A stretch of 12,848 bases of DNA from NCBI GenBank assembly GCA_016932895.1, contig JAFGCA010000149.1:1-12848 (forward strand), given 5' to 3'. The first letter of the stretch is position 1. Each line of letters starts with the position of its first letter. The notes under the pieces are model-generated. The model saw only the letters and a list, made by a program, of their open reading frames with translations. It did no database searches and was not told the DNA's origin. This stretch comes from Sedimentisphaerales bacterium. GTDB lineage: Bacteria; Planctomycetota; Phycisphaerae; Sedimentisphaerales; SG8-4. A program made the translations under genes and the position numbers. Positions 6,378 to 12,848 of the stretch are shown here, piece by piece.

Positions 6378-7955
6378 TCAATACTGCCGTGTGGCTTCCG
6401 TTTCCTCGACGGGGCGCCCCAGTTCCTGCGTGTTCATGATGGTCCGGAAGCGGATATCGCCCGGCTGGAGGGCTTTGACGACGACGCGCCACGTCGCCTT
6501 CTGGCCTGCCGGCAGGCTGGGCAGCGGCGCAAATCGGATCGTCCGGCCTTCTATCCTCGCTCGGGTTGGGCCGCCCGAAGAAACGTACTCCTGCGCCTCT
6601 TCCAGAATACACGTAATCTGCACATTGGTGTCGGTGGCCGAACCCTGATTGGTCGCGACAATGACATAAGTCTCTTCCGCTCCCACTTCAATCGGGTCCG
6701 CCTGGTCGATCACTTCAAGCAGCACGGCGGGAATCCCCTCGGTGGCCGTCTTGGCTGAGGCAGTCACCGCGCTGGCGCACTCGGCGCTGGCCGTGGCGGT
6801 GTTGGTCAACACCCCCGCGCTCGTAGGAGTATAGGTAATGCTGACGCTCCTGGATGCGTTGACGGCCAAGGTGCCCAGTTGCCATACCACTCTCCCGCCG
6901 GACACGGTTCCGCCCTCAGACGGCTTCACTGCCTGGACTCCCTCAGGGATGGCGTCCTGGACCACGGTGCCGGCCGCCGGCCAGTCACCCTTGTTCGTCA
7001 CCGTGATCTGATAGGTGATCGGGCGACCGAGGAACAGTCGCTCCGGCCCGGTCTTCACGATCGTCAGCACCGGTTCACGGACCACCGTCGTCGTCTCGGC
7101 CTCGGCCTTCAGGCCGCTGCTGGAGCTGGCGATGGCTCTGTTGAGGTACGTGCCGGTCTTGGCAGCCTTGAGCCTGACCGACGCCTGCTTGGATTGTCCC
7201 GGCGCCAACGTGCCGGCATCGAACCCCACCTCGCTCTTGCCGTCTTCCGTTTTCAGCCCGGCCGGCAGGACATCCATGACCTTGACACCCTGGATGGTGC
7301 CGGTTCCGCTGTTGGTGACCACGAAGGTGACCGGGATGGGATCGCACAGCAGAGTCTCTTTGGGCGCAGTCTTCGCGAGCACGAGCCTCGGCTCAACCAC
7401 CTCGGTATTGGCACAGGCCGGGATGAGAAACTCGACCGTTGCGCAATGCATGAGGCAATCCGTCGTGATGGCCACGCCCGAAATACGAATGTCTCGACTT
7501 GCCTTGGGAGCCAGCGAATCCAGCATCCAGATCAAGCTGGCGTCGCCTGCCCTTGCCGCGGGGTCCGACTTCTGGAACTTGAAGTTCCTCGGGAGCCGCT
7601 CCGTCACGACCACATCGCTCACCGTCACGTCGCTCAGATTTGTGACCTTGATCGTGTAGTCGAACGGCGCGTTCAACGGAACCTGGGCGGGCGTTTGCAC
7701 GTCCAGACGCACCGCCCCTTCCGCCGGATACGACTGTGAGGCCACGGAAGGACCGCATCTGCCTCCAGCCGACGGCGCCGGCTGAGTGCGGGCCGCCGGC
7801 TGCGCCGTGGCCGCCGGTTGCGTCGTCGTCGCCGGATGCACGGGGTACGTGCGCTCCTGACGCGACGAAGTTCCGCTCGATCCGCAGCCCGAGGACAATA
7901 GAGACCCTGCGAGGAACAGGGTCAGAACAAGTAATGTGTTTGCAAGCGTCTTCAT
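6378..7955 (-). CDS. DUF11 (OmcB-like) multi-domain lipoprotein
   Basis: A 525-residue envelope protein. The signal ends at LLSSGC, with Cys24 the likely lipidation site, followed by a Pro/Gln/Thr/Ala linker (about 40-66). Four beta-sandwich DUF11-type modules follow: about 82-185 (FDYTIKVTNLSD, VVVTERLPRNFKF), 190-295 (VTFVVTNSGTGTIQGVKV), 296-405 (ITYQITVTNKGDW, VVQDAIPEGV) and 408-525 (ETYVIVATNQGSATDTNV). Module 1-2 cysteines (DCLMHC, PAC, LLCDPIP) recall the Cys-rich chlamydial outer-membrane protein OmcB, where disulfides help stiffen the envelope. GAAGGAG precedes the ATG and a TATAAT lies 28 nt upstream. A structural periplasmic or outer-membrane role is inferred; the specific partner is unknown. 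Confidence 0.9.
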   Translation of the reverse strand: MKTLANTLLVLTLFLAGSLLSSGCGSSGTSSRQERTYPVHPATTTQPAATAQPAARTQPAPSAGGRCGPSVASQSYPAEGAVRLDVQTPAQVPLNAPFDYTIKVTNLSDVTVSDVVVTERLPRNFKFQKSDPAARAGDASLIWMLDSLAPKASRDIRISGVAITTDCLMHCATVEFLIPACANTEVVEPRLVLAKTAPKETLLCDPIPVTFVVTNSGTGTIQGVKVMDVLPAGLKTEDGKSEVGFDAGTLAPGQSKQASVRLKAAKTGTYLNRAIASSSSGLKAEAETTTVVREPVLTIVKTGPERLFLGRPITYQITVTNKGDWPAAGTVVQDAIPEGVQAVKPSEGGTVSGGRVVWQLGTLAVNASRSVSITYTPTSAGVLTNTATASAECASAVTASAKTATEGIPAVLLEVIDQADPIEVGAEETYVIVATNQGSATDTNVQITCILEEAQEYVSSGGPTRARIEGRTIRFAPLPSLPAGQKATWRVVVKALQPGDIRFRTIMNTQELGRPVEETEATRQY

Positions 7956-7983
7956 GGCAGTGCTCCTTCTTCCTTTCTACCCT

Positions 7984-7989
7984 ATTATA
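7984..7989 (-). promoter_or_regulatory. Consensus -10 box for the DUF11 lipoprotein gene
   Basis: The minus strand reads TATAAT 28 nt upstream of the ATG, predicting a leader of about 22 nt. No good -35 hexamer is seen at 16-18 nt, nor an extended -10 TGn. An activator or alternative sigma factor could be needed. Confidence 0.4.
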
Positions 7990-8105
7990 GCCGGCCACAA
8001 CGCCAGCTCTTGTGTCGAACGTGATAGCCACGATTTATCGTCTCCCTGCGCCCCACCGCGGGATCAAAGGACACACCGCAGTCTTCGCCAAATCCGATGG
8101 TTCTC

Positions 8106-9143
8106 TCAAAAGGTCATACCGAGGCCGAGTATGTACTTGAGGTCCGTGCTGCCCTGCCCCGGCGCGGGGCTTTCGTCATAGTTGAAGATGACCCTGAAGT
8201 TCGCGAACATCGTCTTCGTCAGGTTCGCTCGCAGTTCCGCCGTCGTGGTCAGATAGTAGTCGGAGAACTGCTCCAGACTGGGGTAGTACGTCAGATCGTG
8301 CACGAACCGAAGGGTGTCCGTAATACGGTGGTCGAGGTTGTATCCCATCTGCAGGGAGATCTGGCTGTTGCTGTCGTCCGCCGGAGGATCCACATCGAAC
8401 TTTTCATAGAGCGATGCCAGACCGAGGCCGGTGGAGAAGCTCGTCCGGTCCGTCTCGATCCACTGATAACCGGCACCGCCGCCGACCACGACGCGTCGAT
8501 CCAGATCTGCGACCGCGTCTTTCTCGTAACGACCATTCATGAATGCGAAGAATTTCTTCGTGAAGAAGTAATCGTACTGGGCCTTGGCTCGCCACCAGTC
8601 TTCGGTGGTGGCGTCCTCCCCGGTATCGCGGTCTCTCTGTTTGGTCTTGCCGTAGTCCGCCCCGGCGGTCGTCCGGTCCTTTTCCGAACGCCGGGCGACG
8701 CTCACGCTGGCGGCGACCGCCTCGGCCTTGGTGTTGCCGTGCGTGGAGGTTACGGCCGCGGAGAGGCTGCCGGTCCACTTCGGCTGGGGTTTCGGCGGAG
8801 GGTTGATCGACGTCACATCCGCCAACGGGAATGTCTGGGGATACAGGGCTTGACCCTGTGCGATCGCGAAACGCCCTGAATCGGCCGCAACCACCGGTTG
8901 ATTGAGCACCGTTCCGTCCTTCAGGTGAAGCTCAATCGGTGCGTCGCTCTGGAGCGTCGCGATATCTGCCAGGGCGATCGTGACCTGCCCGACCCGGTCC
9001 GTGTTCAAAACCAGTTTCCCGTCGCCCAGGGTCGCGATTTTGCCGGTCAGGCGGTCGCCGTTCTTCAGAACCACCTGGTCCGCATACAGCGCAGAGCATG
9101 TACCGACAAGGCACAGCAACAAGAAGGGTACTCTCAGATACAT
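8106..9143 (-). CDS. DUF481 outer-membrane beta-barrel protein
   Basis: A 345-residue protein with a signal peptide (about 1-21, ending SALYA). Residues 22-113 hold two similar beta units: VVLKNGDRLTGKI with DGKLVLNT, then ELHLKDGTVLNQPVV with a matching DVTSINPP end. This N-terminal layout is common before DUF481 barrels. From about 122 (WTGSLSAAVTSTHGNTKAEA) alternating strands continue to a C-terminal Phe (LGLGMTF), as expected for an outer-membrane barrel recognised by the Bam machinery. GAAAGGAG is 7 nt before the ATG. DUF481 proteins are often linked to salt or envelope stress, but their substrate is unknown. The barrel assignment is strong and the function open. Confidence 0.92.
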   Translation of the reverse strand: MYLRVPFLLLCLVGTCSALYADQVVLKNGDRLTGKIATLGDGKLVLNTDRVGQVTIALADIATLQSDAPIELHLKDGTVLNQPVVAADSGRFAIAQGQALYPQTFPLADVTSINPPPKPQPKWTGSLSAAVTSTHGNTKAEAVAASVSVARRSEKDRTTAGADYGKTKQRDRDTGEDATTEDWWRAKAQYDYFFTKKFFAFMNGRYEKDAVADLDRRVVVGGGAGYQWIETDRTSFSTGLGLASLYEKFDVDPPADDSNSQISLQMGYNLDHRITDTLRFVHDLTYYPSLEQFSDYYLTTTAELRANLTKTMFANFRVIFNYDESPAPGQGSTDLKYILGLGMTF

Positions 9144-9310
9144 TACGGACTCCTTTCGAGATTACAGGGACACACAAGCGCCGATCGATGACCTCATCTC
9201 GTACTCGGATCGACGACATCAAAATAGACTACCATGGCACCGAAACCATTTCATACGAGACTCTCGGAGGCTCCTGCAGTCCTCCGGCCTTGCACGAAGA
9301 CGATCCGGGG

Positions 9311-9661
9311 CTATGCCTTGGCCGGCTGGCGCTGCCTCGTGAGTCGGTTGATCGTTCGGATGACCATGAAGATCGTAAAGGCCACGATCAGGAAATCGAT
9401 GAACGTATTGATGAACAGACCATAACGTATCGCCACGGCAGGGATGACTTCGCCGGTCGCCGACACGCTGGCTTCCTTCAAAATCACTTGGAGGTTCTTG
9501 AAGTCGACACCGCCCAGGAGCATGCCGATCGGGGGCATGATGATGTCGTTAACCAAGGAACTGACGATCTTGTTGAACGCAGCTCCGATGATAATGCCGA
9601 CCGCCATGTCCAATGCGTTGCCTTTTACGGCGAATTCCTTGAACTCCGTTAACAAACCCAT
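9311..9661 (-). CDS. mscL: Large-conductance mechanosensitive channel MscL
   Basis: A 116-residue MscL, slightly shorter than the 136-residue E. coli protein. The amphipathic N-terminal helix ([18 protein letters not shown]), TM1 with the pore-lining [26 protein letters not shown] (21-46), a short periplasmic loop and TM2 (about 80-102, [18 protein letters not shown]) are all present. The shortening is at the loop and the C-terminal bundle, which retains only a basic [11 protein letters not shown] tail. The homopentamer opens under membrane tension to release solutes during hypo-osmotic shock. AAGGAG lies about 9 nt before the ATG. It is divergent from aqpZ across 725 bp, joining two channels that respond to water stress. 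Confidence 0.97.
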   Translation of the reverse strand: MGLLTEFKEFAVKGNALDMAVGIIIGAAFNKIVSSLVNDIIMPPIGMLLGGVDFKNLQVILKEASVSATGEVIPAVAIRYGLFINTFIDFLIVAFTIFMVIRTINRLTRQRQPAKA

Positions 9662-10169
9662 GGTCCTATCTCTCCTTATAAGATTGCCTGAGGTCCCAAC
9701 CAGTAAACTGCGGCGACATCGAAAAACAGCGGAGAAAGACAGTCAGTTCACTCATTCCGTTCTCTTTGGGGGACAAAAAAAACATAATGCAGAGTTATTG
9801 GGCATGATTTATGTGTATTTAAGGGTCGGAGGGGCTCGTTTTGTGCCTGGCAGTCCCGGGCTGTTCCATCGGCCCCATTGCTGTGTCGCCGATGCCGCAC
9901 AGCGACGGACCCAAACCCCCAGATTCGACGGAACTGTCACCATGAGACTCCTTCCGCAACGGCACATACGTCCCGGCCGAAAGCGGTCTCCTGTTCAGCA
10001 CGTCTCCATCCAATTCGAGACAATACCACCTATGCGCGAGAATGCAAACAAAAAAACCCCGGATACAGGATTATTGCACCTTCACTCACACGGGAGAGCG
10101 GCGGCAATTTGGCCGTTGCGAAGCACGAAGAGGACAGCCACCCACTGCACAGTGTATGCTCCTGGAAAT

Positions 10170-10200
10170 TTGTGGCGGTTGTCGCCCCTGAGGATATAAT
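10170..10200 (+). promoter_or_regulatory. Possible aqpZ promoter
   Basis: TATAAT at 10195-10200 is a perfect -10 box. The best -35 candidate is TTGTGG (10170-10175) at a long 19-nt spacing. It would give an aqpZ leader of roughly 180 nt. Confidence 0.38.
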
Positions 10201-10247
10201 CAGACTTTGTGATGACATGGGTCTTTCTGCTCTATGCAAAAGGATTT

Positions 10248-10291
10248 GTCGGGCGTCGGGCCGATGTCGCCTTCTCCCGGACACGCCCGAC
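10248..10291 (+). promoter_or_regulatory. Long-range hairpin in the putative aqpZ leader
   Basis: GTCGGGCGT (10248-10256) pairs perfectly with ACGCCCGAC (10283-10291), a 9-bp stem around a 26-nt loop. Inside, CGGG (10257-10260) can extend it by pairing with CCCG (10276-10279) across a 3-nt bulge. It may stabilise or regulate the transcript. No known riboswitch is recognised. Confidence 0.35.
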
Positions 10292-10386
10292 CGCCGAGAG
10301 GCAGGATACACCGCCGGATCACGGCTCACGTCCATGTCGTGACAGCGCGGTCGAACCGATGGACATCAGGTTTGAAAGGAATGAGC

Positions 10387-11097
10387 ATGTCTCTGAGCAA
10401 ACGGCTGGCGGCGGAGGGGATCGGGACGTTCTGGCTCGTGTTTGGCGGCTGTGGCAGTGCCGTGCTGGCGGCGGCGTTTCCGGACGTGGGAATCGGCCTG
10501 CTCGGCGTCTCCCTGGCGTTCGGACTGACCGTGCTGACGATGGCCTATGCCATCGGCCACATCTCCGGGTGCCACCTCAACCCGGCGGTCACGCTCGGCC
10601 TGGCCACCGGCCGGCGCTTTGCCTGGAGCGACGTGATCCCCTACATGATCGCGCAGGTCGTCGGCGCCGTCGTGGCCGCATTCATCCTGTACGTGATCGC
10701 CAGCGGCAAGGAGGGCTTCAGCACCAGCGGGGGCTTCGCCGCCAACGGGTATGGCGCCCACTCACCCGGCGGCTACACGTTGATGGCCGCCCTCGTGGCC
10801 GAGGTCGTGCTGACGTTCATGTTCCTGATGATCATCCTGGGCGCAACGGATTCGCGGGTCCCGGCAGGCTTTGCACCGATCGCCATCGGCCTCGGACTGA
10901 CGCTGATTCATCTGATCAGCATTCCGGTGACGAATACGTCGGTGAATCCGGCCCGCAGCACCGGACCGGCCCTGTTCGTGGGCGGCTGGGCGATTGCCCA
11001 ACTGTGGCTGTTCTGGGTGGCGCCATTGCTCGGCGCGTTCCTGGCCGGCCTGGCGTATCCGGCCGTCGCCCGGGAAAGTGCCACACCACGCGTGTAA
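10387..11097 (+). CDS. aqpZ: Aquaporin Z water channel
   Basis: A 236-residue aquaporin closely following E. coli AqpZ along its whole length ([22 protein letters not shown] start, [35 protein letters not shown]). Both half-helix signatures are present: HLNPAVT and SVNPARS. The narrow selectivity filter of AqpZ (Phe in LAFGLTVLT, His in LIHLIS, Thr in PVTNTS, Arg of NPAR) is intact, so water rather than glycerol should pass. Six transmembrane helices are expected. The start chosen is the ATG at 10387, 6 nt after GAAAGGA; an ATG at 10381 abuts that site, and the frame upstream to 10234 is not aquaporin-like. The SYLF lipoprotein follows 84 nt downstream and is probably co-transcribed. Confidence 0.97.
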   Translation: MSLSKRLAAEGIGTFWLVFGGCGSAVLAAAFPDVGIGLLGVSLAFGLTVLTMAYAIGHISGCHLNPAVTLGLATGRRFAWSDVIPYMIAQVVGAVVAAFILYVIASGKEGFSTSGGFAANGYGAHSPGGYTLMAALVAEVVLTFMFLMIILGATDSRVPAGFAPIAIGLGLTLIHLISIPVTNTSVNPARSTGPALFVGGWAIAQLWLFWVAPLLGAFLAGLAYPAVARESATPRV

Positions 11098-11181
11098 GTC
11101 GCGGCGCCCAAGCCGGGTGCGGACTGAGCATTCCTCCGCAGCAGCGCGGGGACTATGAAGAGAGATCCAAAGGAGAGACAA

Positions 11182-11754
11182 ATGAAGAGAATAGTGCATG
11201 GGATGAGTGTAACGATGGTCGTCGCACTCTTGTTGGCCGGGTGCGGCCCCAAGAAGAGCCTGAGCCTTGAGGAAAGACGCCAGGTGGTCGCGGACATGGA
11301 GACCGAGACGCTTCAGCGACTCTACAAGGAAGCCCCGGATACCCAGGCGAAGGTTCAGAACGCGCCGGGGTACGCCGTCTTCAGCAACGCCAATGTGAAC
11401 CTGCTGATCGCCAGCGCCGGCAGCGGTTACGGCGTCGTCGTGGACAACGCGACCAGGCAACGGACCTACATGAAGATGGCGCTGGGCGGCGTCGGACTCG
11501 GACTGGGCGCCAAGGACTATCGTGTGGTCATGATTTTCAAGGACAAGGCCACGATGGACAAGTTCGTCGAGAAGGGCTGGGATGCCGGCGCTCATGCCGA
11601 TGCCGCCGCCAAGGCGGGGGACAAGGGCGCCGAGGCCAGCGCCGAAGGCGACATCCGGTCCGGGATCGAGGTCTTCTCCATGACCGAGTCCGGGCTGGCC
11701 CTCCAGGCCACGATCGCGGGCACGAAGTACTGGAAGGACAAGAGCCTCAATTGA
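11182..11754 (+). CDS. SYLF/YSC84-domain lipoprotein
   Basis: A 190-residue lipoprotein. The signal MKRIVHGMSVTMVVALLLAG ends at an ideal lipobox LLAGC (Cys21). A short helix (LEERRQVVADMETETLQRLY) leads into a SYLF/YSC84-like domain (about 55-190): PGYAVFSNANVNLLIASAGS, YGVVVDN, the Gly-rich ALGGVGLGLGAKDYRVVMIF, and the C-terminal GLALQATIAGTKYW. SYLF domains bind phosphoinositides in eukaryotes; the bacterial forms are exported lipoproteins of unclear role, often seen in stress regulons. The start is the ATG at 11182, after AAAGGAGAG; an upstream in-frame start at 11155 would precede the ribosome site and spoil the signal peptide. It is probably in an operon with aqpZ, ended by the hairpin at 11861. 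Confidence 0.9.
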   Translation: MKRIVHGMSVTMVVALLLAGCGPKKSLSLEERRQVVADMETETLQRLYKEAPDTQAKVQNAPGYAVFSNANVNLLIASAGSGYGVVVDNATRQRTYMKMALGGVGLGLGAKDYRVVMIFKDKATMDKFVEKGWDAGAHADAAAKAGDKGAEASAEGDIRSGIEVFSMTESGLALQATIAGTKYWKDKSLN

Positions 11755-11860
11755 CCTTCCCGGCTCCTCCGGGCGATCCCGGAGCAGGACGCCGTAAGAC
11801 CGGCTCACAGACGCAGGTTTCGACTTTGTGCCAGGTGAGACGGCGCGACAAGAGCGTATC

Positions 11861-11902
11861 CCATTGGGCCGGCCTCCGGTCGAGGCCGGCCCGATGGTCT
11901 TT
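11861..11902 (+). terminator. Strong intrinsic-type terminator after the SYLF gene
   Basis: Arms 11861-11875 and 11883-11897 form a 15-bp stem (core GGGCCGGCCT/AGGCCGGCCC, with one T-G mismatch) around a 7-nt loop, followed by TCTTT. It lies 106 nt after the SYLF stop and separates that gene from the cupin. Confidence 0.7.
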
Positions 11903-11964
11903 CGCGACGGTCCGGCCGCGACGACGTGACCGACCAGAGGAGAGTCAGATTCGAGGGGAACTAC

Positions 11965-12324
11965 GTGTTCGAGAAACATAATGCAGAGGGATACAAGGCG
12001 GCGTTGCCGGGGATTCGGATGAAGACCCTGTCCTACGGTGAACGAACGTTGATGACGGAGTTCCTCCTGGAACGAGGCAGTACGCTGCCCCTGCACGCGC
12101 ACCGGCACGAGCAGACGGGATACCTTGTCAGAGGCCACATGCGCCTCACGATCGGCGGCGAGCAGAACGACGTGTTGCCGGGCGACAGTTGGTGCATCCC
12201 CTCGGGCGTGGAGCACGGAGCCCAGATCCTGGAAGATTCGGTCGCCATCGAGGTCTTCTCCCCCGTGCGCGAGGATTATCTGCCGAAGTCATCGCGCGAT
12301 GAAAACGATCTGGGGTTGCTGTAG
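11965..12324 (+). CDS. Small single-domain cupin
   Basis: A 119-residue cytoplasmic cupin. Motif 1 is G38...H44-A-H46...Q50...G57 (TLPLHAHRHEQTGYLVRG) and motif 2 is G73-D-S-W-C-I-P79-x-G81-x-x-H84, so three His plus a Gln/Glu can bind a metal. The family also shares the start (EGYKAALPGI) and the end (DSVAIEVFSPVREDYL). The start chosen is GTG at 11965, with GAGGGG 6 nt upstream; this gives the MF-start seen in similar cupins. A GTG at 11926 in frame lacks a ribosome site. Reaction and ligand are unknown; small cupins of this kind may be enzymes or ligand sensors. No promoter is obvious after the terminator. Its 3' end overlaps the facing gene. Confidence 0.9.
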   Translation: MFEKHNAEGYKAALPGIRMKTLSYGERTLMTEFLLERGSTLPLHAHRHEQTGYLVRGHMRLTIGGEQNDVLPGDSWCIPSGVEHGAQILEDSVAIEVFSPVREDYLPKSSRDENDLGLL

Positions 12325-12848
12325 GGTGGGGCTTGCCCCACCGTTCTTGATCTGACCGCTTCATCAGACTTTGCCTGCGCTTCCTCGCGCGCGGGAATCG
12401 TAGCGACCAGCTCCCGCACGATGGCCTCGCTGATCTCGCCGAAACGCCCGGGCCCGGTCCCCGGCTTGCAGGCCGCACTGCGGACGCAGACGGCATCCAC
12501 ATCCGCCGCCCACAGGTCGGGTAGTTCCTCCCTCGTGATGCTGCCGCCGACCCATGCCTCCAGGCCCTTGTCGTGGCACCTGGCGATGAAGTCCTCGACG
12601 TGCCGCATCTTGTAGTAGTCCAGCAGACCCATGCCGATCCCCTTGTCGTACGTATCCACGAGCAGCCCGTCGGCCTTCATGTGCGCCGCCAGTTCGGGCC
12701 CATCGTGGATCGGGTCGATGTACCAGCGGGCCAGCCGCTCGTCGGCGAACAGCACGGGGATGCACTTCTTCGCGGGGAACCACTTCTTGACCGTGCGGAC
12801 CAGCGCGGGCCCGAACTCCTGCGCCTCGCCCAGCGGCATCTTGGCCAG
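12276..12848 (-). CDS. mfnB: (5-formylfuran-3-yl)methyl phosphate synthase-like (MfnB), 5'-truncated
   Basis: The frame is open through the right edge, so 190 residues are visible and the N-terminal part is outside. It matches the MfnB family (archaeal MJ1099 type), which condenses two glyceraldehyde 3-phosphates into the furan precursor of methanofuran. Key pieces are VDTYDKG, corresponding to the catalytic Asp/Lys pair (D151/K155 of MJ1099), then EAWVGGSITREELPDL and VDAVCVRSAACKPG with a terminal GRFGEISEAIVRELVA. The other conserved Lys positions (K27, K85) cannot be checked here. In bacteria the gene usually accompanies tetrahydromethanopterin-linked C1 metabolism. Homology ends near VRELVATIPAREEAQ; the last 30 or so residues look unconserved. 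It overlaps the cupin 3' end by 49 nt. Confidence 0.83.
   Translation of the reverse strand: MAKMPLGEAQEFGPALVRTVKKWFPAKKCIPVLFADERLARWYIDPIHDGPELAAHMKADGLLVDTYDKGIGMGLLDYYKMRHVEDFIARCHDKGLEAWVGGSITREELPDLWAADVDAVCVRSAACKPGTGPGRFGEISEAIVRELVATIPAREEAQAKSDEAVRSRTVGQAPPYSNPRSFSSRDDFGR
12325..12349 (+). terminator. Hairpin immediately after the cupin stop
   Basis: GGTGGGGC (12325-12332) and GCCCCACC (12335-12342) are perfect inverses separated by TT (realistically a 7-bp stem with loop CTTG), followed by GTTCTT. It starts one base after the cupin stop. It lies within the C-terminal tail of the facing mfnB-like gene. Confidence 0.55.

Larger units (their letters stand above)
9662..10386. other. 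Long divergent intergenic region between mscL and aqpZ
   Basis: This 725-bp region separates divergent genes. Its AT-rich core (about 9770-9830, including an A8 tract) contrasts with the GC-rich surroundings, as promoter regions often do. It also holds an A7 tract near 10050, a TATAAT at 10195-10200 and a long leader hairpin. Open frames here (for example minus-strand 10030-10335) lack coherent composition or a ribosome site, so I call no gene. A small RNA cannot be excluded. Confidence 0.55.

Noticed and set aside
9265..9286. CGGAGG/CCTCCG hairpin after mscL as a terminator
   Set aside because: Only 6 bp with a 10-nt loop and no T-run on the minus strand, so too weak to call.
10030..10335. 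Minus-strand open frame in the mscL-aqpZ gap
   Set aside because: Composition is unlike a folded protein, no ribosome site, and it overlaps the likely aqpZ promoter and leader.
10234..10386. Longer aqpZ start at 10234
   Set aside because: The added residues are not membrane- or aquaporin-like, there is no ribosome site there, and GAAAGGA sits correctly before the ATG at 10387.
9779..11990. 15-nt exact match AAACATAATGCAGAG near 9780 and near 11973
   Set aside because: The second copy lies inside the cupin coding sequence and nothing flanking is shared; a chance match of this length is plausible in a window this size.

Overview
The window is a GC-rich bacterial chromosome segment, probably from a Planctomycetota-like member of the PVC superphylum (inference). 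Clues are a four-module DUF11 lipoprotein resembling chlamydial OmcB, an MfnB-type gene of methanopterin/methanofuran-like C1 chemistry, planctomycete-style DUF481 and DUF4332 proteins, and many lipoproteins. No taxonomic marker such as rRNA is present.

Layout. (1) 1-1557, plus strand: C-terminal part of an exported subtilisin-like protease, ending in a tandem array with an exact 38-residue period. (2) 1601-2702: a REP/REPIN-like element with an IS200-type single-strand transposase (RAYT-like). A perfect 23-bp palindrome lies upstream, and a third repeat copy at the far end supplies the transposase stop codon. (3) 2760-4327, plus: a CPA1 K+/H+ antiporter with a C-terminal TrkA-C domain, behind a good sigma70-like promoter. 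(4) 4580-9661, minus: six separately spaced genes for a coiled-coil lipoprotein, a glycine-zipper membrane protein, a DUF4332 helix-hairpin-helix protein, the DUF11 lipoprotein, a DUF481 outer-membrane barrel and the MscL channel. (5) 9662-10386: a 725-bp divergent intergenic region. (6) 10387-11754, plus: aquaporin Z and a SYLF/YSC84 lipoprotein, closed by a long hairpin terminator. (7) 11965-12324, plus: a small cupin. (8) 12276-12848, minus: the 3' part of an mfnB-like gene that overlaps the cupin tail to tail.

From the antiporter to the SYLF lipoprotein, most products are membrane or envelope proteins. Three of them (K+/H+ antiporter, MscL, AqpZ) are textbook osmotic-response transporters. 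The region reads as an osmotic/envelope-stress island in which several uncharacterised small proteins may take part; this is inferred from gene content only. I saw no CRISPR array, tRNA or rRNA.
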